DNA of 64,000 bases from Microthyrium microscopicum (Eukaryota; Ascomycota; Dothideomycetes; Microthyriales; Microthyriaceae): contig MU004234.1 in the NCBI GenBank assembly GCA_010405405.1, positions 1,569,563-1,633,562 of the forward strand, in the 5' to 3' direction. Positions 11,491-24,320 of this stretch are shown here, one piece after another. The translations under genes and the position numbers were made by a program. Numbering within the stretch: the stretch's first letter is position 1; each line of letters starts with the position of its first letter. Below the pieces are notes generated by a model. The model saw only the letters and a program-made list of their open reading frames with translations. It was not told the DNA's origin and did not search any database.

Positions 11491-12647
11491 TCCTTTGTTC
11501 CCGCGATTGACTGCTTTCAAGCTCCAACAGCTCATTCTTGAGAAGCTTGAGCCTTCTGTTGCCTTGCTTTCAGAGCTCAACCCTTTTGGAGTCTTGGTTC
11601 AGCTTCAACCGATTCTTTGTCTCATCTTCTCATCCTCATCAGAACACCTCCATCTCGCCATTACATCTCTGGCTTGTATCCGCAAGCCCTGTTATGCTGT
11701 AACCAACTCAGTCCCCCTGTGCTTTTGATTCGGTTGCATCCGATTTCATTCCACAGCGTTTCCACGGCATCTGCCAGCTTCACCAAAATACCACCCGTCC
11801 AGCTCATCCAACAGCTCCCAATCGCCACAACCACGCCCGTCCCGGACCTGTCTAACCTTCTCCGGTGCCAGCAGTCTGGTTTTGCTCTGCCTTGTGAATC
11901 CTCCCGTTGTCACTATCCACTCGCTCGGTTTTTCCCCCCGCGTGTCTATCCCAGGAGCCCCTCTACTGGATGCTGAAGACAGCTACTGCACATTGCCGCT
12001 CTCTCTGCACGCACTTGCGTCCTCCGACCCATTTCGAGTCAACAATTGCCGCTGACATTAAACGGACTGGTTTCCACGTCTAAACGCCCAGCCGCCAACT
12101 CAACTTGAAGCGCTCCTTCAACCCGCGGCGCCTGGATATCACCTTACAACTTCCACTATATAATTCAGACAGTGGACTTGGGCTCATTCGATTTCTATCC
12201 CGACGAAGCCGGTAAGAGTGTGGTCTTTTATCTTCTTTGTTCTGCAAATTCTCTTTTGTACCGGTGCGCGCCTGAAATTGCCGTTTGTTTCAGTCTGGTC
12301 ATTTCTCTCCCATCATTGGCCATCACCGCGACTTTCCTACCCTCCAGATTATTAATATCTGCAAGCCCGTTCCTGACCAAAGCTCCAGTGCAAGTCAATC
12401 AAAATTTGGATTCAATTGACCATCAATTTATGCTAACATTGGTTCGAATCGACAGAACCCCGCTTCAGGAACCACCTTGCGAACCCTGACACCCACTTCC
12501 CCTACAACGACCAGAGCTAGCTTGGCTAATTATACATCTTTGGTCACGGAAACACCATTCCTTTATCTACATCGCTTGCCATTCGCGCCATATCCGCTCA
12601 ATTGAGCCTCACTGGCGGTGCGCGAGGGTGTGATGATGCCTGGAATC
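11491..12647 (+). promoter_or_regulatory. Probable promoter and long C/T-rich 5' leader of the G-alpha gene, with 5'-UTR intron 12212-12455
   Basis: A strongly pyrimidine-rich stretch runs to the G-alpha start. Within it, GTAAGAGTG at 12212 fits a splice donor, and GCTAAC (12432-12437) followed by CGACAG (12450-12455) fits branch and acceptor, predicting a 244-bp leader intron. Long CT-rich leaders with an intron are common for fungal signalling genes. No transcript data; the transcription start is not defined. Confidence 0.45.
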
Positions 12648-13917
12648 ATGTGTTTTCCAAAGAAAAAGTCCAATCCGGGCTCCGGCCAGAATGCAGCGAT
12701 TGAGAAGCAAATAAGAGCGGACAAGCGAAGACAAGAGAAGGAAGTGAAGATTTTGCTTTTAGGTAAGTGACTGAGATTTGGCAGCGGCGTGTACTAATCC
12801 ACCGCAACAGGGGCTGGTGAAAGTGGCAAGTCAACAATACTGAAGCAAATGCGCTTGATTCATAGCACTGGATTCAAGACCGCAGAACGAAAATCATTTC
12901 GAAATGTCATCTTTCAGAACATAGTAGAAGCCTTTTTGATGATGTTTTACATAATGGAAAACCAAAAGACCGCCTTTGAGGATGAAGGCAATCAGGTATT
13001 TTTCTTTTGCCTGTCTTTCTTCATGTATGCTGACCTAAGTTGCTTAGCGATACGTCGAGCTATTGCAACACGAACGAGAACTGTCATTAGATGAAAGCTT
13101 ACCGCCGGAATACCTTCAATGCTTCAAAGACCTTTGGGCTGATATGGGCATACAAATGGCGATACTAAAGGGCAACGAGTATGCTCTCCATGACAATTTG
13201 AACTAGTAAGTCATCACATTCACCGTCTGGTCTATCTTACTCATCGTAATAAGCTTCTTCGAAGACCTAGATCGCATTTTCGCGCGAGATTGGCTCCCTT
13301 CCGACCAAGACATTCTACGCACGCGATTACGGACCACTGGTATCAACGATGCCACATTTAATACAGGTGCGCTCACGTACAAGATGTATGATGTTGGTGG
13401 GCAAAGATCCGAGCGAAAGAAGTGGATCCATGTCTTTGATAGTGTTCAAGTCGTCATGTTTCTCGCAGCCATAAGTGGTTACGATCAGTCACTTATTGAA
13501 GACCGCAAAGGCGTAAGTGTTCTCAGTGCTTAATCACCTTGTGGAACCTTTTCTGACCGTTCTTGTTAGAACCAAATGATTGAAGCCCTCTTCCTCTTCG
13601 AGCAAATCGCCAACTCCCAATACTTTACGAAATCCGCTCTCATCCTCTTTCTCAACAAGATTGATCTATTTAAGGAAAAAGTGCAATCAGGTTTGAGCCC
13701 CATCACTCGAACGTTCCCCGACTACGCTGGGCACGAGAATGATATCGACGAAGCCAAGCAGTACTTTGCAAAGAAGTTCAAAAAGCTTGTAAAAGACCAG
13801 AGAAAGGAGATATACACACATTATACCAACGCAACGGACACAAACCTGTTAAAGGTCACCATGCGTTCAGTGCAAGATATGATCGTCCAGAAGAACCTCA
13901 ACACCTTGATTCTGTAA
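12648..13917 (+). CDS. Heterotrimeric G-protein alpha subunit (GNA-2-like, probable group II)
   Basis: Exons: 12648-12762, 12811-12995, 13048-13205, 13254-13512, 13570-13917; 354 aa, the usual G-alpha length. All five G boxes are visible: GAGESGKS (from residue 39), RTTGI switch I, DVGGQRSE, NKID, and TNATDT in place of the usual TCATDT. The start at 12648 has A at -3 and gives MCF, as in group II subunits, with Cys2 available for palmitoylation and no N-terminal Gly for myristoylation. In-frame ATGs at 12633 and 12636 would add five or four residues. The C-terminus NLNTLIL lacks the Cys at -4 found in Gi-like subunits, so this is not the group I type. It relays signals from GPCRs at the plasma membrane. 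Group assignment is from memory of family features. Confidence 0.93.
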
Positions 13918-16900
13918 TAATGGCCCAAACATTCTTTCTCAACGGCACAAACCCAGCTCTTTTGTACATTAGCAGCATCTGACTCCGGCATATCGACTTC
14001 GCAACTGGCCACAACTGACCTCTCCACCCAACCCTATCCATCCGCAAGACGCATTTTAACACAGCATCCTTGTTTTACAACCACTACGGCGTCTGGCACG
14101 AAATTCTTCGTGATATACATTAGTTGCCTGGCGGTGGGGCTAATCCTGCTACATCGAACCTTTTACGATGATGAATATTTCTGCGTAATGAATGTGCTTT
14201 GCTTTTCTTTTGTGATGAGATGGCTCAGGAGAAACAAAAGATGGGTATAGGTGTGAGATTTCTCTTTCCAGGTTGCGGTGTATTAGTTGTGGCGTTATAA
14301 GTGACCGGGAATATCATGGCGGGTGTTATAGTGCGAGTTCTATATCTACGCGGCGTAGCTTTCAATGAAGCGTTTGATGGCATGACTAAAGTCTTTTGTG
14401 CTGTTTTCGTGAATGTCTGGTTTGTGAGTGGGCGCTCAGTCTGAATTGCGTGGCTGAAGATGTGATGTTGAAGGTATATCTAGCCCTTAGAGCTAGATGT
14501 TTTTGTAAGCGAATGAGCAAGTTTAAATTGATGGCGCTTCTTAGTCTGTCCCAGAGAGATCTTGGTGTAAGCAGATATTCTGCACGAGATTCTCAGATTC
14601 CCGCTCATTTCGATCCTGATGTTCGGTGCAAAAACATGACCAATCTACGATCATGATTCGATCTATCGTATTCATGGGTTCCTGAGATTTGTTTTAAGGC
14701 CCAGAATCCTTGGTCAGTAGATGGCGTCTTATATAACATACATCATGTGGCGGTCTTTGCGAAAGCCTTTATTTGGTCTACTGAATTTGCCGAACAGATC
14801 AGATGTCGAAGATTATCAGCAAATTTTGGACATTTCGCGATGTTCTTCAATAGGTTAGCTCAGATATTCATGTGGTTGTTGACTTGTTACAGAGCGGCAA
14901 TGCCGACCCCTGCAGTAATTGGTAGCCTGGTACGGCAAGTGTCAGTTTCTCCCATTCCCGACCATGCTTCACACCTTTTCTCCTCTTCGCTACACAAACC
15001 TGCGGTGAAGCCGATCTAACATACTAACTTCATATCTCATCGATAGTGACCAGCCTAAAGTCGGGTACAATCGGCTCGACTGGACGCGCTTCTTCCTGGA
15101 CGGCCTCTTCCGCATCGAATCTCAAGACTCGAGATCTCGAAAGACGAGCAAGGTGGGAGCTTGGAGCTTTCTGTTTCGTCGACGAGCATTCAAAAGTCTC
15201 ATTTTACTTTTGATGCGAAGCGACGCCATATCGCGCAATATCAAAATGTTGCGTGTTGTTTGGAATGCGCTCCACACACCCTGGCGTGCCTGGGAAACTT
15301 CGGAAGACGCCCCCTATTCCCGGAGTCGCTTCCGACTGGCGACTGCAATAACGTCAACAGTAAACAGTTCCAAAATGTCAACTCATCTTCAAACGTGTAC
15401 GACAGTACGGAGAAGTCTCATTTGAGTCACTGCAAATAGCATCCCGTGTTGCCGAGACTAGAGTTCCGAGGCCTTTATAGTCTTCCGGTCACTAATAGCT
15501 GCTGCAGAAAGGCTGACTTGGAGCCTTGCAGCTATTGTATTGGCCAACAGCAACATCAGGTAAGGCAGTCTTGCAGGGGCTTTAATGTCCTAATGCTTAT
15601 ATTCAAACACAACGTCTATGGAATACCAAACCTATGGTTTTCGGCCATGGCGACCCCGAACCATGATGTCGTTTCATCTCTTTTTCGAAATCTACGGCTT
15701 TCTTTAGTTTTCAACGATTTTGTGGGGTTAGCTTTAACTACATTGACTCGCTCCCCCACAAAATGACCAACCATTTCAGCCCCCAAAGCCGGTCAGCCTA
15801 TCTACCAATTTTTTGCGTGGACATCTTATGCTCCCTGTACTTCTCTCAAGCTCACGGCCCAAGCGACCAATTGCTTCTATCTCGGAGGAAGGACGATCTA
15901 CTGGCTTTGATTTACGATCTGTTCGCATGCTCCGAGGACTTGGTGCAAATTCCGCAACTTGTAGATCCACCAGGCCGGTTATGTTTCTTGCCTTCACTTC
16001 CCATATGACGCCTTTTCCAATCACTTACCTGCGGATTTCATATTGTGCTTTTCGTCAATTTCCTTCTTTGGTATTTCATTGGCTCTTCATCTGTCATTTC
16101 ACCTTGATAGATCAGGAAGATACTAAGCAGTTGATGCCCCCTCCGGCATGCATGTCCAGGCCGTTACGGTCTGTTCCTGCTGGCCTCTACTTGTAGGCAG
16201 AGATTCTTGTCGGGATTCGGCATGCACCGCAGGCTTCCGTGGTCGTGATTATTGGGCGAGTATGTTCAAAATCTAGTCATCAGATCATATCAATGTAGTC
16301 ATTGGTAGGACAGAAAGCGTCACGTCTAGCTTTCCTACCAGTTAAGTAAACAAAGTCATAGTAGGCATAACAGTGTTTAGAATAGTTTTGTCAAGGTTGG
16401 CGGGAGAGCCGTTTCTCGCGTTTCGCTACGCACAGCCCGGTCATTTGCGGACACTAAAATGGCTTCTCGGTTCGGTATGTGGGCAAGGCTATCCTTCCTG
16501 GACTCTTCCATCTTTGGATCAAAAGGACCTTGACGCCATCATTGGCTGAATCATATCAGCCCAGCAGTGGGCGTGGCATGCGCCCTAGTAAGTGAACTTG
16601 AACTCCATTTTATATAACGTTTCTCCAACCTCCATCTCAACATGAAAGAAAGTAGCCAACCAGTTTCACATCCTTACCTATTTGGACGACTGAGCCACTC
16701 TTTTTGGACCCAACTCAGCCTTTCTGACTCAAATGGTATTTCATTACCTAGTGGTCTGTCAACAACGTGCCTTAGTTCCAATCTTCTCTGGCAGTGCACA
16801 TCAGTGCTCGCTGCTTGACCAGGCATCGAACGCTGAGGCCTCTATGGATCTTTAGATGGTATGCAAACTTAAACCTTCGAGATGGCAGCTGGATTCTGCC

Positions 16901-16936
16901 ATTATCCAACTTCTTCCCCAAGACCACCGCTGCCTC
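13918..16936. other. Gene-free 3.0-kb region
   Basis: Holds the G-alpha 3' end and the promoter of the NmrA-like gene (a TATATAA is at 16611-16617). The several ORFs of 70-130 codons lie in mixed frames and show no domain, signal-peptide or splice logic. No tRNA or transposon recognised. Confidence 0.5.
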
Positions 16937-18061
16937 ATGGCTGAACGAAAGATGAGGATTGCTGTCGCAGGTACTAACCACCTCGCGCTCTTGATCGCAA
17001 CCTTTGTCACTCAATATACGAGTCACCAAATTATCGTTCTCTCTCGTCATGTAAGTCTGAGTCTATCATTTCAACTTTGAGGCCTGTCAATTGCTGACCT
17101 CACGATACAGGCACAACCTCAACTCACAGATGAGAACTATCAAGTCATGGTGGTCGACTATGATAGTCAAGAATCGCTCCAGCACGCAGTGATGGGCATC
17201 CATACTATCATCTCCACCGTCACTGGCAACGCACAAGTCGCACTCATCCAAGCTGCTGTCGCCCAAGGGGTCCGCCGCTTTGCACCCGCTGAATTCGAAG
17301 GTCCCCTGGTCGCTCGCCAGGCCGACGATCCCCTCGACGCATCTAAAAGTGCTACACGCGACTGGCTCGATCACTTCCGCGACCGCATGGCCTCGACGGT
17401 CTTTACGTGTGGCGTGCTGTATGAGCGTTTTGCGCCCTGGGGTCTATCCAGCCCTCATGTACGACTCTGTCAGGAATCCGAGTATGGAAGTGAGGGCGAC
17501 TACCTCGTGAATCCACGGAACCTACGAGCCAACGCGCCGCTGTACGACCACACCGGTCATGAAGCGACGCTCTGTCTGACAGCAGCGCAAGACGTTGCCT
17601 ACCTCGTTGTTCGTGCTCTCGACATGAAGTCCTGGCCCCGCGAACTCACCATGGCCGGCGAACATATGACAGTCGCCGAGCTCCTTGCAACCATTCTCCG
17701 TGTTCGTGGTAAGTTCCTCCCATCATCACTTTTTGCTACATAATAGGCGCCATCAGCCTCAAAGATGACTATGCCACGCCCAGCAGATATCTTGCGCTAA
17801 TGTCTCACAGGTCGACCAACACTACATCTTGAATCGAGGACGCCCACCTACAACGAGCTGACCCACGAGCTGCACAACGCCATGATCGCCGGTGACGAGG
17901 GTCAACAACTGCGCGCACGCGAGCTCATAGCCACCGCAAACCGCCGGTACGTTTTTCCGCCCCCAGGTACATTGCGGGACTTGAATCGAAGCTACACCAT
18001 GATCCGATTTGAAGACTGGCTAAGGCACAACTGGGCGCCACATGCAGTCCTAGACGATTGA
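16937..18061 (+). CDS. NmrA-like NAD(P)-binding protein
   Basis: Exons 16937-17050, 17111-17708, 17811-18061; 320 aa. The N-terminal Rossmann segment MRIAVAGTNHLA has the NmrA/isoflavone-reductase shape with the last glycine of the dinucleotide motif replaced. Then come TIISTVTGNAQVALIQAA, GVRRFAPAEF (the family's R-F-x-P-[AS]-[ED]-[FW] block), FTCGVLYERF, the mid-domain LTAAQDVAYLVVRAL, and a C-terminal FEDWLRHNW. An in-frame ATG at 16856 exists, but the conserved fold starts at residue 6 from 16937. Members act as redox-sensing regulators or short-chain reductases; the substrate is unknown. Confidence 0.85.
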
Positions 18062-20629
18062 TGACTGTGGCTTGAAGCTGCACAAAAACGGGAAAAGAGC
18101 TTGGATAACTGCGGTAAAATGTGGTGGCGCATATAATGGATACGAAGGAACAAACGGTCGACGCTAAAGCAACAAACTACCCTTCTCAGACTCTACCCAA
18201 GTACTTATTGTTTATTATTACTATTATTCATGTCTTTCTTATGACGGTCATTTAGTTAGAGAAGGGAGGATATCAGAAGGACGACCTTGACGGCAGAATA
18301 TCACATCTCACTTGTCTACAAAACTCATTTTGGAAAGAACAAGCGTTATAGCGATTGGCGTTTAGGCTCGAAGAGCCATTTGGTGTAAGCTGGATCTTGC
18401 GCCGGCATTGATTGTTTTCGATTTTGGCCCCAACGTTGGCAATTTGTTTCATGCGCAGCACGCTTGTTGGTAGAGGTGGTTATGCGTAAAGCGTCATTTG
18501 TAGATGTATCTAATTAAGCAATTGTAAATATATACGCCCTACAAGGCTTCTTTCCAGGCAACTGACGCGGTGGCGCTCAGCTACCTACCTTCGGCACATG
18601 CTTCCGCTACAAATGGGGCTAATATGTGGTATCACGATGATGATTTTGTTTGTGTTTTGAACTGCGAGTACTCTTTGCTCACCGGCTGCAAGTCTCATGT
18701 GGTTGAAAGAGAGAAACTCCACATAGAGATGCATCAGATATCAAAAGATGTATGCAAGGCCGCACCGCCACATAGATATAAGCTGTGGCGGCGGTGTGCT
18801 TTCGAGACTTGCTACATGGGGAACATGCGGCTGAATACTCCAACTAGCCACTTGTCTCACTCTGCAGGCGTTTAAATTCTGGTACAAGTAAGAGACTGCT
18901 GTTGTGGCGCTACTTTGCAGTGGAGGGAATGTCGGCATCTCGCACGGAGCTCAAACTCTACTCCGTAGGATTCAAACGTCAGCCGCCTTGGACCACATTG
19001 CCGGATCCGCGATGAGGCTGAGGTGAAAATGGCGGGAAGCTGGTCGGGAACTGGCAAGCAAGAAGGGCCGAATCTGATCGTAGCGATGACCAGCAGATTG
19101 CCGTACATTACCCACAGCATTACTATATTTCATGAGGTATCTCGAACCGAAACCTCGAACCAATGTGCTAATCAGTTAATCTTGCCGTAGACCGAGCGGC
19201 CAAATGATTGTATAGAGTATCTTTTGATATTGGCCCCATCTTTCATTCACCGGTAGTGAACAATCAGCTTGGAGTCTTTAGCGAAGCAATTTGTGTACCC
19301 GAATTGGAAGTTGCATTCAGTCGACCGAGATGTTCGAATATGCTTTAGAGGGTAGCCACGGACAAAAAACTGCATGATGTTGAAGATGCATACTGATCCA
19401 GCATGGTGGAGGCATGATCGACATAGACATGGGTAGCGAGGCTGAAGATTTTCATTCAATATCGAACCTATCACAGGCGTCAAAACTAGCAGTTATTCTA
19501 CGTAACCGAAGTTTATGCTGGAGGCGCTGGCGCCACGAGCAGTGGTTGGTCAGATAATGCATGGCGGAGCTATCTTTGGTGACTGCTCAAAAGCTTGATA
19601 AACGCCTAGACTTGCTATTTTTGTCTTTTTGCTAGAATAGCGAGACAAAGTGCTCGGACGCAAATTAGTTGCAATTTCAAACGATCTGTGATGGTTGCAC
19701 GGTAAAATGATGGCTTCATGGCTTGAAGTTGGATGAGTAAACGGAATCTATCATCCATCACCCCGCATGAACCGCAGGTTTGCTGCAGATCTGAGGCGAA
19801 GCACTGGCACTAACTCTTAGTTACTTTGATCTTAATCCTTGTCCAGCTGAAGTATCTGGAGATATGAGGCTTTGCGTATCGGATTTAATACAAGCCATGA
19901 AAAGCACTTGCTTTGAGAATGGTATCTCGATAAATGACCGGATGAGCACATATGAGAAAACTGGCAATGGGGCCAAACCGTATCAGCTGAACGATTAACG
20001 AGACCGGCCGCGAAACATTCCGTAGCAGGATAGAACTGCCTGTATCATATTCTTGTATGATGTCTCAACAGGCATGCAGGCTAACGCTTGAAGAAAAACG
20101 ATTGAGTAACTATCATGAATTACATGGAGAAGGCTGAAGCGTTCTCCCTTCGAGCCATAGACATCACTCTCGGCGCTAGATGGCGATTGCCCTTGGGAGA
20201 TCGCAAGCATCTCGCTACTGCTACTTGAAAGACCATCAAGACTTTCTCAGCCGAATAGATGTCAGAGCTTGATATTACTCACACATTTATGTCGTTACGA
20301 TAAATGAAGCTTGTTGTCTAGTGTTTAGTGGAGAGCTGAAGTATATGAGGCATATTCATGTAAGCAGTACGCCCACTGAACGAATACAATCAGACCATCT
20401 GGTCTCGTCCATAGGCTCGTTTTCGTTGGGAATGGAAAGCCTGTTATCTTAAGACATAATTTGAACTTCAAGGCCACTTGTATTACTATACCAGCAATGC
20501 AGGAATACACTTACACGTCATCGAAAAATAGAAATAATAATTCGAATAAACTGCTACTTTGTGCCGATATTGATCAGAATTTCTTCTACAATTTGGTTAG
20601 GTATTTGATTTCATCAACACCCATCGCAG
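18062..20629. other. Gene-free region
   Basis: About 2.6 kb, relatively AT-rich. Only small unrelated ORFs; nothing recognisable as RNA gene or coding exon. Confidence 0.5.
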
Positions 20630-20850
20630 GCGCTCAACCGCGTGGCAAAATAACTGGCGTTCTCCCATCAACTTCGCTGGCTCCCACGAACGCTTCTAAT
20701 CAAAAGATGTTATATTTTCCATAGCATTCAATAAAATATTCAAATCTAAATGCCCTAGATGGTAAATAAGACACTGATGCTAGAGCTTGTTGTGCAGGAG
20801 CTATCGAAGTAGATGGGCCCACGCCATTTATTTTGTCTATCGGTTGGCGC
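20630..20850. mobile_element. MITE copy F, intergenic
   Basis: The ends GCGCTCAACCG...CAAAATAACTGGCGTTCTCC and (reverse complement) GCGCCAACCGATAGACAAAA then TAAATGGCGTG pair over about 38 bp. The interior aligns along its length with copy E at 24750: CAAAAGATGTTATATTTTCC against CAAAAGGTGCTATATCTCCT, and TTCAAATCTAAATG against CTCAAATCTGAATA. Most differences are C/T or G/A transitions, compatible with RIP-like or deamination decay. No coding capacity. Confidence 0.82.
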
Positions 20851-21188
20851 TGTACTCTAAAGGACTGGCATGACTGGAGGTAGACATATAAGGCTTCAGC
20901 CTTGCCATGTAAGTATTTGACCAATCAGGAAAGAGCAGGGGTCTGAGGGAAAGGGCGGCCCTGCACAAGGAAAGGCCACCTCACCCAATTGGCAACCGTA
21001 CAACAATTCCAACACCAAATCTTCTATCACCACTTCACTCACTCACCAATCTTCAGCGTCACTGTCACAGTTGGATCTTGCGTCCCGGGCAGACTTGTTG
21101 CCAAAGACCCTGTTGCCAATGTCCTTCATTTGAATAGCCCTTCATTTCCTCCTTTACATCCAGCCTGGTCTCATTGACAGCATCCACA
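20851..21188. promoter_or_regulatory. Promoter/leader region of ERV41
   Basis: 338 bp with a C/T/A-rich stretch (20995-21170) directly before the ATG at 21189, typical of a fungal 5' leader. No specific factor site is claimed. Confidence 0.35.
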
Positions 21189-22431
21189 ATGAACGGCTAC
21201 TCGCATCACGATCATCACGAAGAGGATCACTTCTCCGAACCCAAAGGCGTCTCTGTGAAAACCTTCGATGCCTTTCCCAAGACCAAAGCTACATACCTGA
21301 CGCGCACCCAAACCGGCGGCCCCTGGACCCTGATACTCGTCCTCGCATCCGTGCTACTCATATTCACCGAAGCGCGCCGCTGGTTCGCTGGAAACATCGA
21401 CCATGCATTCACTGTAGAGAAGGGCGTGTCTCATCAGCTGCAAATCAACGTTGATGTTGTTGTTGCCATGCACTGCGAAGATGTCCACGTTAATGTCCAA
21501 GATGCCTCCGGAGATCTGATTCGTGCTGGTGAATCGCTGAAGCACGACCCTACCAACTGGAATCGCTGGGCTGGCCGCCGCGAGAATCATCACAAGCTAG
21601 CGGCAACATACGACGAGGATGTTTACGGCTCAGATGATGAAGACGTGCACGATTACCTGGGAGCTGCGCGCCGCGGTCGCAGAAAGTTTTCCAAAACACC
21701 ACGAGTTCGCGGCAGTCCAGATGCATGCCGCATATACGGTAGTCTCGAAGGCAACAAAGTCCAAGGCGATTTTCACATTACTGCGCGCGGGCACGGCTAT
21801 GCTTCGCCAGTCGGTCATTTAGACCATAAACGTGAGCAACCACTTCTTCTTAAACTGTGTTGAAAGCTAACGTGTTCTAGAATTCAACTTCTCCCATCAC
21901 ATCAACGAACTCTCCTTCGGACCCTACTACCCAAGCCTCGAAAACCCACTCGATAGCACAGTCGCCACGACCGACGCCAACTTCTTCCGCTTCCAATACT
22001 ACTGCAGCGTAGTCCCCACCATCTACACCACCGACGTGCATCACCTCAGCCTGTCGCCGCGCAATTCCAAGGGTGCAGCCGAACCACTAACAAATCTGGA
22101 TCCCAGCGCATACGGCTCATCTGGTAGTACCGTATGGACGAATCAATACGCCGTAACAGAGCAAAGCCGACCCGTACCCGAAAATATGGTACCTGGCGTG
22201 TTCTTCAAATACGACATTGAGCCGCTACTACTAGTAATAAATGAGCAAAGGGGCGGATTTCTAGCACTACTGGTACGACTAGTCAACGTCGTCAGCGGAG
22301 TATTAGTTGCAGGCACTTGGATGCTACAAATCACCGACTATGCAGTCGAAAATTGGCAACGACGAGGGGGCAACGGCGGCGGACGGGAGCGTCTAGGATT
22401 TCTAGGAACGCGCGACGAGAAATATGTATAA
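21189..22431 (+). CDS. ERV41: ER-Golgi vesicle protein Erv41
   Basis: Exons 21189-21831 and 21881-22431 give 397 aa. Topology fits the Erv41/ERGIC-2 family: short cytosolic N-terminus (KTFDAFPKTK), first membrane helix at about residues 43-60, a large lumenal domain containing ACRIYGSLEGNKVQGDFHI and FNFSHHINELSFGPYYP, then PGVFFKYDIEPLLL and a second helix near residues 355-375 with a short cytosolic tail. The ATG at 21189 follows CACA; an upstream in-frame TTG at 21174 is not a start. Erv41 works with Erv46 in COPII/COPI vesicles, retrieving ER residents. An Asp/His-rich loop (about residues 140-160) looks lineage-specific. The gene is convergent with LYS9, with 169 bp between stop codons. 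Confidence 0.92.
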
Positions 22432-22600
22432 AATCCCATGTATACCTTACCACCATATCTGCATGTATCGGCGTTTTATGGGAAACTATATGGCACTGGA
22501 TTTTGTAGCGGTTAAAACGGCATGGTATCATTTTGGAATCTATCTATATTTTCCCTTGCTTTTATTGTCCATCACTTCAGCATCAGCTCTGATCATACTT

Positions 22601-24320
22601 CTACACGGTCTTCTCCGTCAAGAATATGCCATATTTCTCCTTCAGCTCCTTCATGATTGGCGCGTTGAATTCGGCATCCATTGGCGCCAAAATACCCTTC
22701 TTGTTGATCCGTCCATCTAACACCATCAACGTGGCTACACCACATGGAATACCAACCAGCTTGGCCATCGCACTGTATCCTTTTGGATCGCCGTTCTCCA
22801 CTAATGTGCTTGTGCGGGTCTCCTTCTTGCCATCCTTCCACTCAATGTCGAAGCGATGCTGTAAGAACACTAGATCGCGCTCACCAGGGCCAAACTCCAT
22901 CTTAGCTTCGAGTGTTGCGCAGAGAGTGTCGAGAGGCGTGTCCCGTGGGGTCACCTTCTCGTCACTGAACAATCCAATCCAGCGCAGTCCCTCAACGATG
23001 CGCTCCTTGGAAGCTGTGTCGGGGAACTTTGTCTTTGACTCGATGGCCCATACAAGGTCACTTTCGGACAGGGAACTTGTTTGAAGCACCTTTCCAGTGA
23101 CTTCCTTCCATGTCAATGGGGTCGACTTTGCAGACAGGTAGTCACGCTTGTCGTCAGCCAAGAAACCCATGTCGACAAGCACTTTGACGAACTCGGGGAA
23201 TCCAGCATATCGCAGTGTGCCGCGCTTGATTGTCTCGGCCTCGGGAATGTTGTAGCGTTGCTTGTCTGCTTGCTATTAGCTTGGGTCGAGGACAAGTGCG
23301 ACTAGAGACGAACATGGTGTGGAGTCACGGTTAGCATAGGCGACGAAAGGGTAGCCCATATAGCCCGTGAACCATGGCTTTGCAGTTCCCATCAACTCTT
23401 CGCTAGTAACGTGTACTTCCTTGCCGCCCTCGAAGAATTTGGCCTCGTTTTTGAGGGCGAGGAGTACGCCGCGACTGCTCCAGGAGAATTTGTAACCGAG
23501 TGGGTTGTCTGAGCACTCAGGCGCGGGCTATAAATGTCAATACGCATGATTTCTATCAAGTTTCTGACAATCACTCACCAGTCCACCGCAGTACGACCAG
23601 AAGCCCTTCACTTTGCCACCTTCCTTGTGCACATCGTTGATCATGCTAACAGCATACAAATGGTCGACACCTGGATCAACTAGAAAAGCATCAGCACCAC
23701 ATCTCCCATCACAACCAGGCAAACGGATGACCGAATAAATGGCGCACTCCCATCAAGTCCGATGGCTACCATATGCTACGCTTTAGAACCGAGTCCTGTA
23801 TTTCTTCGTAAATGCTCAAGGTTATCCATTTTCCATCGAATGCGCTGGACATTGAAGCATCTTCTTGTTATAGAGTGCGATGGGAGACAGCGTAGTTGAT
23901 GGGAGCGCGCCAATTATTTCGTCGACCCGTTGCCAGGATAATCTTACCTCCAATCTCATTCATCACTGTAATACCCGCCTCTTTGGCCGCAGCCTCAAGC
24001 TCCTGCATAGCCGGGCTAACATAAGAAGTAGTCACCACGTTCTTCTTAGCCTTGATAGCAGCCTTGATAACATCGACGTGGAAGGTATATGGGATAAGCG
24101 AGATAGTGACATCATGCTCAGCAACTGCCTTTTCGAGAGCAGCAGAGTCACTGACGTCGAGGGAGATGGGTGTCGCATTAGGGAATTGGCCAGCGAGCTT
24201 CTGGGCTTTGGAGAGGGTGCGGCAGGCGATGGTGATGGAGACGCCGGCTTTGGAAAGCACGTCGACGGTGGGTGTGGCTACAAAGCCGGAGCCGAGAAGG
24301 AGGGCTTTCTGGCCTGTCAT
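22601..24320 (-). CDS. LYS9: Saccharopine dehydrogenase (NADP+, L-glutamate-forming), LYS9
   Basis: Penultimate enzyme of the fungal alpha-aminoadipate lysine pathway, joining aminoadipate semialdehyde and glutamate into saccharopine. Exons in transcript order: 24320-23948, 23679-23579, 23527-23314, 23265-22601; 450 aa, matching yeast Lys9. Features: LLLGSGFVATPTVDVL dinucleotide fold at the N-terminus, VTTSYVSPAM, MNEIG-V-DPGVDHLYA across intron 1, FWSYCGGLPAPE across intron 2, ANRDSTPY across intron 3, and RGTLRYAGFPEF. The 268-bp first intron (23680-23947) is far longer than the other two (50 and 48 bp) because it contains MITE copy D. Confidence 0.95.
23718..23934. mobile_element. MITE copy D, inside LYS9 intron 1
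   Basis: Best-preserved copy. One end is GGCAAACGGATGACCG then AATAAATGGCGCACTCCCAT; the other, reverse-complemented, is GGCAACGGGTCGACG then AAATAATTGGCGCGCTCCCA, both followed by TCAA. The repeats cover about 38 bp. Removing the element would leave an intron of about 51 bp, the normal size in this gene. CCTGG occurs at both outer borders, which may be part of the repeats or a target-site duplication. Confidence 0.85.

Noticed and set aside
14396-15766. ORFs of 70-110 codons on the plus strand
   Set aside because: Mixed frames, no domains, no signal peptides or intron logic; looks like random ORFs in intergenic DNA.
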